From Rufibacter immobilis (GTDB taxonomy: Bacteria > Bacteroidota > Bacteroidia > Cytophagales > Hymenobacteraceae): a stretch of DNA of 64,000 nucleotides. Under the pieces are notes generated by a model. The model worked only from the letters and a program-made list of their open reading frames with translations, did not search any database and had not been told where the DNA came from. Location: NCBI RefSeq assembly GCF_003721565.1, contig NZ_RJJE01000017.1, positions 856,636 to 920,635 on the forward strand, written 5' to 3'. The translations under genes and the position numbers were made by a program. Shown piece by piece: positions 1 through 6,396 of this stretch; position 1 is the stretch's first letter, and each line of letters opens with the position of its first letter.

Positions 1-1
1 T

Positions 2-331
2 TCGGTGCACAGTTTCACTCCGGTCATCAGTGGCAAACAGCGAAAAGCCGACATTGGATTGCTGTATGACCCCAAACGGGAGCGGGAACAACTTTTTGCG
101 GCCCGGTGGCGCCAGAAGATACAGCTGCTCAACCCAGACTATAAAATTAGATACAACTACCCCTATAAAGGTACTGCCGATGGATTGACCACGCACCTGC
201 GCAAACTTTTCTCTGATGAAAAATATGCGGGGCTGGAACTAGAGGTGAACCAGCGCTACCCTGCCACCAACCCAGAGCTTTGGCAAGAACTTCAGGCGGT
301 ATTGCAGCAATCTTTAGCGGGTGCGCTTTAA
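2..331 (+). CDS. N-formylglutamate amidohydrolase family protein, C-terminal part
   Basis: The frame enters from the left edge of the window, so only about the last 110 residues are visible and the true start lies outside. It opens with SVHSFTP, followed by ADIGLLYD, NYPYKG and, near the end, LELEVNQRY. This order of motifs is that of the N-formylglutamate amidohydrolase family (PF05013), zinc enzymes that release formate from N-formylglutamate late in histidine breakdown; the His of HSFTP is the expected metal or active-site residue. Many relatives have other or unknown substrates, and no histidine-degradation genes are visible in the part shown, so the substrate is open. Confidence 0.75.
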   Translation, partial: SVHSFTPVISGKQRKADIGLLYDPKREREQLFAARWRQKIQLLNPDYKIRYNYPYKGTADGLTTHLRKLFSDEKYAGLELEVNQRYPATNPELWQELQAVLQQSLAGAL

Positions 332-417
332 CCAAATCCTGAAAAGAAGAGTATATGTTTCCAGGGAGGGCAAAGGCCATTCCTACTACTCAAGTTCTAA
401 CTAAACTATGAAAAAAA

Positions 418-810
418 ATGAATCTGATTCTTGACCTCCTCCTCAGTGCCGGTGTGCTACTGTTGCTCGCGTACATTATGCCGCAGGTTACCGTTAAAAG
501 TTTCTGGACTGCCCTTTGGGTAGCCATTCTAGTAGGAATCCTTAATGTACTCATCGGGTATATCTTAACCTTTATCCTGAACCTGGTGACGTTCTTCCTG
601 CTGGAGTTCCTGGTGAAGCTGATCGTTTCGGCAATCGTGATCAAAATAGCGGATAAGTTGGTGCGCAATTTCGAAATCAAAGGTTTCTGGCCCGCTTTGG
701 TCATTGCTCTGGCCTTGTCTTTGGTAAGCACATTCGTGAACCGTTCAGATGAGGAAGACCGTGCCGAGTACAGCGCTCTGCCTATAACTACCCCAACTCA
801 GGTTAGCTGA
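418..810 (+). CDS. Phage holin superfamily IV-like small membrane protein
   Basis: The 130-residue product is almost entirely hydrophobic, with about four membrane segments (roughly residues 3-24, 29-50, 52-76 and 92-108) and a polar acidic tail. Small basic loops (KLVRNFEIKG) separate the segments. This is the pattern of the four-helix PF04020 family, named after phage holins but common as a chromosomal housekeeping membrane protein of unknown role; nothing here suggests a prophage. An ATG ten bases upstream, at 408, reads into a stop after a few codons, so 418 is the usable start. The gene ends before a strong hairpin and is convergent with the next gene. Confidence 0.6.
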   Translation: MNLILDLLLSAGVLLLLAYIMPQVTVKSFWTALWVAILVGILNVLIGYILTFILNLVTFFLLEFLVKLIVSAIVIKIADKLVRNFEIKGFWPALVIALALSLVSTFVNRSDEEDRAEYSALPITTPTQVS

Positions 811-836
811 CACGTTCCCTGAATTAATATTTATTG

Positions 837-872
837 AAAACGCCCGCTCCCTTCCTAGAGAGCGGGCGTTTT
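837..872. terminator. Bidirectional terminator between convergent genes
   Basis: A-run, stem CGCCCGCTC / GAGCGGGCG with an 8-nt loop, and T-run. It can serve both the holin-like gene on the left and the dehydrogenase gene on the right. Confidence 0.85.
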
Positions 873-905
873 GTCTTTGTTTTAGGAAAAACAGCCGCTA
901 AACGC
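866..905. repeat. PR40 copy 1 (right arm intact)
   Basis: The right arm is exact. The left arm is diverged (GCGTTTTGTCTTTGTTTTA) and its first bases overlap the T-tail of the terminator at 837-872. Total length is still 40 nt. Confidence 0.7.
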
Positions 906-941
906 AACCTCAGTCTCTGGTAATGTTTTTAAGTTAAAGCG

Positions 942-1886
942 CTAATATCCCTGTGACAGATCAATTTTATCAGCCACGGCTTGGCCTGCCAAAAAGGTGT
1001 TGAGGTTCATCAGGAAACGTTCAATTTTGCCTTCCAACTCCTGATCCTGGCCTCCGCCGGTGTGCTGGGTAAGCAACACATTCTGCATCTTCCACAGGGG
1101 ACTGTTTGCGGGTAAAGGTTCTGTTTCTGTGACATCCAGGACGGCGCCGGCTAAATGATTTTGCTGCAAAGCGCAGATCAAAGCGCTTTCATCTGTGGTA
1201 TTGCCGCGGCCCACGTTGGCGTACACACTGCCTTTCTTCATTTGCCAGATGAACTCCTTAGATACATAGTTGGTCAAATTACCGGGTAAAGTATTCACCA
1301 CAACATCAGTGTGGGGGAGATGGCTCAACAGGGCTTCCTTGGAATGGATGTCTGCGTCGGGATTGGTGCGGGCCGTGAGTTTCACCTGCGTCCCGAAACC
1401 CTCCAAAATCTTCTTCACGGCTTTACCAATGGTACCGGCCCCTAACACAATAGCTTTTTTATTACCCAGCAGCCTAAGCTCTGAGCGCACTATTTTGCCC
1501 TGCCAGTTCTGTTGCTCCTGTAACCGAACCAACGTATTGATGCCACGGTATAGGGCCAAAAGACCGGCCACCATGGTTTCGGCGCAGGCTTGCGCAAAAA
1601 AATTGCCCATATTAGCCACCGTAGCCTTTAGGGAGAGGCCCTGGTACTGGTCAAATCCCGCTGATTCAAGCTGCCAATACTGTAAATTGGAAGGGGAGGT
1701 ACTCAACCACTCCACCGGCGGATTCCCGAAAAGAAGTTGCGCTTTGGCGAGGAAGTCTCTGCTCTGGGCGTCTGTGCCAAGGGCGTGAAAGCAGGTAGTA
1801 TATGTGGGCGGAAGCTGTTGGGTCAGGTAAAGTTGTTGGGCAGGGGAGAGATCAGCGTAAACGAGCAGGTTCATCATGGACGGCAT
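942..1886 (-). CDS. D-isomer-specific 2-hydroxyacid dehydrogenase
   Basis: NAD-dependent oxidoreductase of the D-2-hydroxyacid dehydrogenase family (PF02826). GAGTIG at residues 149-154 is the dinucleotide-binding loop. The expected catalytic triad is visible as Arg227 (NVGRGN), Glu256 (TETEPLP) and His275 (TQHTGGG). At 314 residues the length is normal for the family. Glyoxylate/hydroxypyruvate-reductase-like activity is the usual guess, but the sequence does not decide the substrate. Two in-frame Met codons (residues 4 and 5) are alternative starts. A T-tailed hairpin lies only 7 bases upstream of the assigned start codon. Confidence 0.9.
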   Translation of the reverse strand: MPSMMNLLVYADLSPAQQLYLTQQLPPTYTTCFHALGTDAQSRDFLAKAQLLFGNPPVEWLSTSPSNLQYWQLESAGFDQYQGLSLKATVANMGNFFAQACAETMVAGLLALYRGINTLVRLQEQQNWQGKIVRSELRLLGNKKAIVLGAGTIGKAVKKILEGFGTQVKLTARTNPDADIHSKEALLSHLPHTDVVVNTLPGNLTNYVSKEFIWQMKKGSVYANVGRGNTTDESALICALQQNHLAGAVLDVTETEPLPANSPLWKMQNVLLTQHTGGGQDQELEGKIERFLMNLNTFLAGQAVADKIDLSQGY

Positions 1887-1893
1887 TTAGAAA

Positions 1894-1936
1894 AGAAAGC
1901 AGGGGAGGCCGTAGTGGTTGGCTTCCCCTGCTTTCT
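1894..1936 (-). terminator. Hairpin with T-tail just upstream of the dehydrogenase start
   Basis: A stem of about 16 bp (AGAAAGCAGGGGAGGC against GCTTCCCCTGCTTTCT) with a short loop, read on the minus strand into TTTTCT. It probably ends the transcript of the nucleoid-associated protein gene, but it lies so close to the next start codon that it could also act as an attenuator. Confidence 0.65.
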
Positions 1937-1998
1937 ATATAGACGTAACTCAGCCCGCAGGTGTTTTCAGAGAATGACAAAGGCTAAAGATTCTCTTG

Positions 1999-2038
1999 GC
2001 GTTTAGCGGCTGTTTTTCCCAAATCTGCCTTAAACTGA
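1999..2038. repeat. PR40 copy 2 (left arm intact)
   Basis: The left arm GCGTTTAGCGGCTGTTTTT is exact and the right arm is diverged. It lies 2 nt beyond the stop codon of the minus-strand gene that ends at 2041. Confidence 0.8.
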
Positions 2039-2040
2039 GC

Positions 2041-3081
2041 TTAATCCTCGTCTTCGTAGTAGAGCTTGTAGTACTTGCGGCCATCTTCGTCAACGCCTTT
2101 CTCAATCATGTCATTATTGCCGTGGATGTAGACGTGGAAGTTCTTATCCAGCTTCAGCACGCTTTTGAATACGCGCGCCTGTTTTTTCACGGCCTGCGGC
2201 GAGATATGGAAACTGTCTTCCAGCTCAATGTCATAGTTCTGGCGGTACTCGGTGTCATAGTTGTTGAAGGACTCAATGAGCTCCGGCTGCCCGAAGATCT
2301 CTGCCACGAATTCTTCTTTGTCAAAAGTTTCATGCTTGTTGAAGTACTCCACAGAGCGGTTCAGGAGCGCGATCTGCTCTGTTTTCTCCACTTCAAACTC
2401 TTCTGTGAGGCGCTCAGAGATAAACTCTTTGGTGAGGTTGAGGAGGTGATTGGTCTGGTGGAACTCATTGTTCACCTGGGTGAGCCCCAGAAAATTCTCG
2501 CGCCAGTACTGGGCCTCCTCGCCGCGGTTCTGGTTGTCCATGATGGCGACAATGAAGCCTTCCTCTGGTTGGGTGTTGAAGATGATGCAGCCCTTGTCAA
2601 ACTTGTTGCTGTCAATGCCTTCCAGATAGGAAATGGTGAAGTCTCGGTTCTTGCGGCTCACGTCAAAATAGCCGCTCTTTACCTCGGTCTTGAAAATCCC
2701 CACGGCTTCCACCACGCGTTCCTCCACTTCGCAGTTGATAAAATGACAGACGTACAATTCCCCGGGTTTTATTTTGGGGTGGCTGGAGCTTTCAAACAGG
2801 TGGCGGGCAATGTTACGGGCATTTTCATGGAAAGCCTCTTTATCTGCGAAAATATTCTCGGCGTAGCTGTAGACCTCGTTGAACTGCAGGGAGGAAGGAT
2901 GGCTGAACCGAAAACGCTCGTGCGCCTGCGCAAACTTGGCGAGGAAGAACTTCTCCAGTTTTTCCGCCAGTCCATCGCCAAAATCAGCTTCGTTCTCAGA
3001 CAGCGTCAGTTTCTGCTCCAGGCCTTTGTTGCCCACGTGGTGGATAGAAAGCCGGGTAAGGGAAGCGGTATCAAATTTCAT
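2041..3081 (-). CDS. Nucleoid-associated protein (NA37/YejK-like)
   Basis: A 346-residue protein of the nucleoid-associated NA37 family (PF04245; E. coli YejK/NdpA is the reference member), cytosolic and expected to bind the chromosome. Recognisable stretches are the N-terminal LTRLSIHHVGNKG, the central LYVCHFINCEVEERVVEAVG with KTEVKSGYFDV, and the C-terminal HVYIHGNNDMIEKG. It is rich in acidic residues, has no signal peptide or membrane segment, and ends in an acidic YYEDED tail. It is a single-gene transcription unit, with a -7 match upstream and a hairpin downstream. The molecular role of the family is poorly defined, so only the family call is firm. Confidence 0.85.
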   Translation of the reverse strand: MKFDTASLTRLSIHHVGNKGLEQKLTLSENEADFGDGLAEKLEKFFLAKFAQAHERFRFSHPSSLQFNEVYSYAENIFADKEAFHENARNIARHLFESSSHPKIKPGELYVCHFINCEVEERVVEAVGIFKTEVKSGYFDVSRKNRDFTISYLEGIDSNKFDKGCIIFNTQPEEGFIVAIMDNQNRGEEAQYWRENFLGLTQVNNEFHQTNHLLNLTKEFISERLTEEFEVEKTEQIALLNRSVEYFNKHETFDKEEFVAEIFGQPELIESFNNYDTEYRQNYDIELEDSFHISPQAVKKQARVFKSVLKLDKNFHVYIHGNNDMIEKGVDEDGRKYYKLYYEDED

Positions 3082-3126
3082 CTATGGAGAGGAGTAGCTT
3101 AGAGAGTACGTTTCAAGGTTAAGGCA

Positions 3127-3134
3127 CAAAAGTA
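3127..3134 (-). promoter_or_regulatory. -7 element TACTTTTG for the nucleoid-associated protein gene
   Basis: Exact match to TAnnTTTG on the minus strand, 45 bases before the start codon. No well-spaced TTTG is visible at -33, so this is a partial promoter call. Confidence 0.4.
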
Positions 3135-3189
3135 CTCAAATCTTGTGCAAACCAATCGGAACGGGTTCTTCATGTTCCCACTGAGCTGC

Positions 3190-3229
3190 CTGTTTTAAGC
3201 TTAATTTCGGAAATAGGGCCGCTAAACGC
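3190..3229. repeat. PR40 copy 3 (right arm mostly intact)
   Basis: Ends in GGGCCGCTAAACGC. The left half is diverged (CTGTTTTAAGCTTAATTTC). It lies upstream of the minus-strand gene starting at 3081. Confidence 0.6.
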
Positions 3230-3398
3230 CGGAAGAGCAATAGAAGCAGAGTAAAGAGGTATCTACACAATTATGTTAAATAGGTAGCTTCGAAATATAG
3301 ATCTATTTTATTGATCTTAAGTGACAGAGGATCAAAGCTTGATTAACTCAAGTTTCATAGTCTTGAATAGTAACGGGAAGAGAAGCATCTGATATTTT

Positions 3399-3438
3399 GC
3401 GTTTAGCGGCTCTTTTTGAAAAATCAGCCGCTAAACGC
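3399..3438. repeat. PR40 copy 4 (both arms)
   Basis: C-type copy (TAGCGGCT / AGCCGCTA), near-perfect stem with two mismatches next to the centre. It stands alone in the AT-rich gap, about 320 bases from the nearest gene start. Confidence 0.9.
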
Positions 3439-3730
3439 AATTGCTTTAATTAATTTAGATATCATTCTTTATGTAACCGTACCATTAACAAGTAGAAGCT
3501 GTAGCATCTTTAATCTTGACGAAGAAGGTTTAGGGCATACAAAAGGATCAGATTACATGGAGACTATCACAGTAGAGAGAGTAGTGAAAGTGTACGAATT
3601 TATAAGAGTATAGAGTTCATGTAAAGTCATCTGATCGCCGTCCAACCTGAAAGAATCTTCTACAAGGAAATATAACAAGGCTATACAGTAAATTAGCAGG
3701 AAAACTGCGTCTAGTAGCGATACTTACTCC

Positions 3731-3810
3731 TACTTAACATAAAGTAAGCTATAAGGCTTAGTTCGTAAGCCTTATAGCAATATGTCTTATAATTTATATT
3801 ATGTTAAGTA
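3731..3810. repeat. Nested palindrome with 12-bp terminal inverted repeats (MITE-like)
   Basis: Outer ends are TACTTAACATAA (3731-3742) and its exact reverse complement (3799-3810). Inside is a 13-bp stem, GCTATAAGGCTTA / TAAGCCTTATAGC, with a 5-nt loop (3748-3778). The element is 80 nt long and AT-rich. The same 12-mer end recurs at 5228-5239. It could be a miniature transposable element or a structured regulatory site; no transposase gene is nearby. Confidence 0.6.
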
Positions 3811-3839
3811 ATGGTTAGATTACGCCTGTTCAACTTTAT

Positions 3840-4547
3840 TTAAGACTTCCCTGCCGTAGTTAGTGCCATCGTCAGCAGGAAAAAAGATTCTTCCAGGGCA
3901 ACCACTCGATGCGGAAGTCCGGCGTGCAGTGTAAGAAGCTGATCTTTTGATAAATGCACAGTTTCATTTTCAGTACTGAATTCAATATTTCCTTCCAGAA
4001 CCTGAACGCTAATGATGCTTGGAGTCGTGTGCTTCTTCAGTTCAGCGCCCGTGTGCAGCCCCATGAGCATCATGCGCATGCCATCAGTCTTGTAAATGGT
4101 ATGACTGGTTCGGTCGGTGCTGGCCCAGGCTTGCTCCTGCTTTATCTGGTTTATCAGTGCTGCCAGATCCATGGTGAGCATTGGTGCGTCCAACACTCGC
4201 TCATTAGCGGTATGCGGCGCTGACGCGGGCTCTTTAGCCTCAGAACCCGCCGGTTCTTTCAGTGCCTTCACCAGATCTGCGATGAGGTTGTCACTGTATA
4301 TGCCGTAGGCGTTCACCAAAGTGCCTTTCACTTGGTGTTTACTGGAGGAAATAGCATAGACTACGGCTTCGTCATCAGGATCTGAGGCACCCTCAAAACG
4401 GTACACCGCATCTACGGCAAATTCATCTGGGTGCAGCTCTAAGGAGTTCCCATGGCAGACCAGGCAATTGTCTTGTAGATTAAAGTCAACGGTGTAGCCC
4501 TCGGTTTTAAGTTTGTGCAGGATTTCTGAAACAGTAAGCATTTCCAT
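3840..4547 (-). CDS. Fusion of small PRPP-synthetase-annotated domain and cupin domain
   Basis: Two parts are visible. Residues 1 to about 95 (TVSEILHKLKTEGYTVDFNL, then DEFAVDAVYRFEG, AVVYAISS, GTLVNAYGIYSD) match a small Bacteroidota family that databases often label phosphoribosylpyrophosphate synthetase, although it is far too short to be that enzyme. After an Ala/Pro/Glu linker (about 96-120), residues 140-235 form a single cupin barrel with HTTPSIISVQVLEGNIEF and LHAGLPHRVVALEE. These two units usually occur as separate proteins. The cupin half resembles small sensor or detoxification cupins that bind a metal through His residues. Function is unknown; cytosolic. It has no operon partner. 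Confidence 0.7.
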   Translation of the reverse strand: MEMLTVSEILHKLKTEGYTVDFNLQDNCLVCHGNSLELHPDEFAVDAVYRFEGASDPDDEAVVYAISSSKHQVKGTLVNAYGIYSDNLIADLVKALKEPAGSEAKEPASAPHTANERVLDAPMLTMDLAALINQIKQEQAWASTDRTSHTIYKTDGMRMMLMGLHTGAELKKHTTPSIISVQVLEGNIEFSTENETVHLSKDQLLTLHAGLPHRVVALEESFFLLTMALTTAGKS

Positions 4548-4733
4548 ACGGCTGAATTTTGTGATGAATGGTTACAGGCTGTGCGTGTAAAGTCCGAAGG
4601 TGAGGCATTTTTTCCGAAGGGAAAATGACATCTGTCATCCTTCAGAATACTTTGATTCAATTGGGCTTTGGGAAAAACTTTAAGAGGCATTTCTCGGTAA
4701 CTGTACAGAGAAACCACATAATAAACCAAGACT

Positions 4734-5114
4734 ATGGCGACACAGACATCCTTAGATGCGATATTTAATACCAAACAGAAAAAGCTTTCTTTCTTCCAGA
4801 ACCTGGTGTTGGTGGCCGTGGCCGACAAACACGTGGATGAATCTGAAAGCGATTTTCTGGTGAACATAGGCCAGCGGTTGAATCTGACGGAGGAAGACAC
4901 CTCCCCCATTGCCGATAACCTAAGCGTGCTTTCCTTCATCATACCGGAAGATGGCCTGCAGAAAACCATGGAATTGCAAACGCTGGTAATGATGGTGCTG
5001 CAGGATGGCCGTATAGAAAACCGCGAGTATAACCTCTGCCTGGAATATGCCCGCAGAATTGGCTACAGCAAAGACACAGTAGATGAGTTTATTGAGGAAT
5101 TGAGAAAATCATAA
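4734..5114 (+). CDS. TerB-like helical protein
   Basis: A 126-residue all-helical acidic protein. The pattern VLVAVADKHVDESESDFLVNIGQRLNL, repeated loosely as VMMVLQDGRIENREYNLCLEYARRIG, is that of the TerB/tellurite-resistance fold (PF05099), where the acidic DxxxxxxE turns bind metal. TerB-fold proteins act as cytosolic or membrane-associated scaffolds in stress response; no other ter genes are present here, so resistance to tellurite should not be inferred. Start ATG at 4734. The gene is monocistronic, divergent from the cupin fusion, and followed at once by PR40 copy 5 and a terminator. Confidence 0.65.
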   Translation: MATQTSLDAIFNTKQKKLSFFQNLVLVAVADKHVDESESDFLVNIGQRLNLTEEDTSPIADNLSVLSFIIPEDGLQKTMELQTLVMMVLQDGRIENREYNLCLEYARRIGYSKDTVDEFIEELRKS

Positions 5115-5161
5115 TTTCCGTTTAGGGGCTCTTTTCTGAAAAAGAGCCCCTAAACGGAAAT
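5114..5161. repeat. PR40 copy 5 with palindromic flanks
   Basis: The core 5118-5157 has C/G-swapped ends (CCG...CGG) and G-type arms (TAGGGGCTC / GAGCCCCTA). The palindrome runs 4 bp further on each side (ATTT/AAAT). It begins at the last base of the TerB-like stop codon. Confidence 0.9.
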
Positions 5162-5184
5162 GGCAAATCCGTATTGTGACACTA

Positions 5185-5230
5185 GTAAATAAAGAAGGCT
5201 CTTCCTTTACGGAGAGCCTTCTTTATTTAC
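5185..5230. terminator. Bidirectional terminator
   Basis: 18-bp perfect stem beginning GTAAATAAAGAAGGCTCT, 10-nt loop, A/T-rich base of stem on both sides. It lies between the convergent TerB-like and DUF4136 genes. The bases TACTTAACATAA follow at 5228-5239. Confidence 0.85.
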
Positions 5231-5249
5231 TTAACATAATTGTTGTACC

Positions 5250-5801
5250 TTAAGGCAAAGAACTGAAAAGCTGCGCCACCCCTTCTGCAATTCTTTCCTG
5301 CAACTTTTCCTGTTTCTCCGGCACCACCGACTCTGCCTCGGCGCTCCAGACCAAGGTGTTTTGGGCGTTGTCTACCAAATGCACAGAAATGGTGCCTTCT
5401 TTGTATTGCCCCACTACCACTTCTTGGCTTCTCCAGGAATACCTTCTCTGGCCGGTATAGTACGGGGCATCGGTCCTGAAATTAGTTTGCCGCGTCTGGT
5501 TCTTCTCCAGCACCACCACTCCCACATTGACCAGTAAGTCTGGATTAGACGTGCTCTGGGTGAGTCCCCTCCTCTCCAGCTGATTTGCGATTTCGCGCTG
5601 GATAACCGCGATCTGTTCAGCCGGCACCCTCACATTGGCCGAATCTGAATTACCAGCAGTAACGTCCATGAACCCAAAAGTGCGGTATCTGCTCAAATTA
5701 AAGTCTGGGGCAGCCTGGTGATTCATCACTTTCACCGGACTACAGCTAATTACCAGCAGGCAAACCAATGCCCACAAAGCAGAAAAAAAATATTTACTCA
5801 T
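5250..5801 (-). CDS. DUF4136 domain lipoprotein
   Basis: A 183-residue exported lipoprotein. The N-terminus has a hydrophobic segment ending in the lipobox LLVISC with Cys20 as the lipidation site. The mature part has the DUF4136 signature: YRTFGFMD near the start, then IANQLERRGLTQSTSNPDLLVNVGV, WRSQEVVVGQYKEGTISVHLVD, and a closing Glu-rich helix. This family is a periplasm-facing domain of unknown function, common in Bacteroidota and Proteobacteria. The gene follows mgsA on the same strand with a 62-base gap that holds a 12-bp inverted repeat touching its start codon. Confidence 0.85.
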   Translation of the reverse strand: MSKYFFSALWALVCLLVISCSPVKVMNHQAAPDFNLSRYRTFGFMDVTAGNSDSANVRVPAEQIAVIQREIANQLERRGLTQSTSNPDLLVNVGVVVLEKNQTRQTNFRTDAPYYTGQRRYSWRSQEVVVGQYKEGTISVHLVDNAQNTLVWSAEAESVVPEKQEKLQERIAEGVAQLFSSLP

Positions 5802-5850
5802 CGTTCAGAATCTAGTTGAATGTACAGACTATGTACTGGATTCTGAACGA
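5801..5850. repeat. 12-bp inverted repeat abutting a start codon
   Basis: TCGTTCAGAATC at 5801-5812 and its exact reverse complement at 5839-5850, with 26 nt between. The left arm includes the last base of the DUF4136 start codon. In the mRNA from mgsA this would fold over the start region. There is no T-tail, so it is not an ordinary terminator. Confidence 0.6.
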
Positions 5851-5863
5851 TAGGTTTATAAGT

Positions 5864-6256
5864 TTAAGCCTCAGGTAAGGTTTCCGCTTCCAAGCCTTTC
5901 ACCATGAGCCGGGCCGTGGAGGGATTAGTGGCCAGTGCCACGTTGTGCAGGTCACAAAGGCGCATGAGCATCTGTACATCTGGCTCGTGAGGGTGCTTCC
6001 CCAGCGGATCTCTGAAGAAAATAACAGCCTGTAGTTTGCCTTCGGCTACCATGGAGGCAATTTGGGCATCACCGCCTTTAGGGCCAGACAGCAGTTTCTT
6101 TACTTTGAGGCCGGTCTGTTCAACATATTGTCCGGTGGTTCCGGTAGCTACTAATTTCGTGTTTTGGAAGAGCGCTGCATGGTCTTTCATAAAAGCGATC
6201 ATTTCTGCTTTCTTCCCATCATGCGCAATAATGGCAATCCCTTTTGCTTTAGGCAT
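5864..6256 (-). CDS. mgsA: Methylglyoxal synthase
   Basis: Cytosolic lyase that turns dihydroxyacetone phosphate into methylglyoxal and phosphate, a bypass that relieves sugar-phosphate build-up. The 130-residue length and motifs are typical: IAHDGKK (His12), TGTTGQ (39-44), SGPKGGDAQI with catalytic Asp63, FRDPLGKHPHEPD (81-93, including His90), and ATNPSTA. All expected active-site residues are present. It is first in a likely two-gene unit with the DUF4136 lipoprotein. Confidence 0.96.
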   Translation of the reverse strand: MPKAKGIAIIAHDGKKAEMIAFMKDHAALFQNTKLVATGTTGQYVEQTGLKVKKLLSGPKGGDAQIASMVAEGKLQAVIFFRDPLGKHPHEPDVQMLMRLCDLHNVALATNPSTARLMVKGLEAETLPEA

Positions 6257-6346
6257 AGTTGTGTCAGTTGTACGGGGCTAAATCTACTATATTTTCTTTA
6301 AGCAGAACATTAACCTACTTTTTCTTCTGTTGGCGTTGGAAGTTGG

Positions 6347-6386
6347 CCATAAAAAAAGGGGCTCGTGAAAGCCCCTTTTTTTATGG
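6347..6386. terminator. Terminator downstream of the TPR gene
   Basis: Stem AAAAAAAGGGGCT / AGCCCCTTTTTTT extended by CCAT/ATGG, with a short loop. It is T-tailed on both strands and lies 10 bases beyond the stop codon at 6397. Confidence 0.85.
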
Positions 6387-6396
6387 TTTTAGCTAA

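Larger units (their letters stand above)
3082..3839. other. Long AT-rich intergenic region
   Basis: About 760 bases with no convincing gene. It holds a promoter element, PR40 copies 3 and 4, and the nested palindrome at 3731-3810. A short open frame at 3416-3613 starts inside PR40 copy 4, resembles nothing I recognise, and is not called. The sequence TTATGTTAAATA at 3271-3282 differs by one base from one end of the nested palindrome. Confidence 0.6.

Noticed and set aside
418..810. Prophage remnant suggested by the holin-like protein
   Set aside because: No other phage gene, integrase or attachment site is visible, and this small membrane family is common on chromosomes.
1996..3102. A 368-codon open frame on the plus strand opposite the nucleoid-associated protein gene
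   Set aside because: It lies antisense to a gene with clear family motifs, reads as repetitive Val/Leu-rich sequence with no domain, and has no promoter or start context of its own.
3416..3613. A 65-residue open frame in the AT-rich gap
   Set aside because: Its first codons are PR40 copy 4, it has no recognisable motif or ribosome-binding context, and the surrounding sequence looks non-coding.
4734..5114. Tellurite resistance locus
   Set aside because: Only a single TerB-fold protein is present with no terA, terC, terD or terE nearby.
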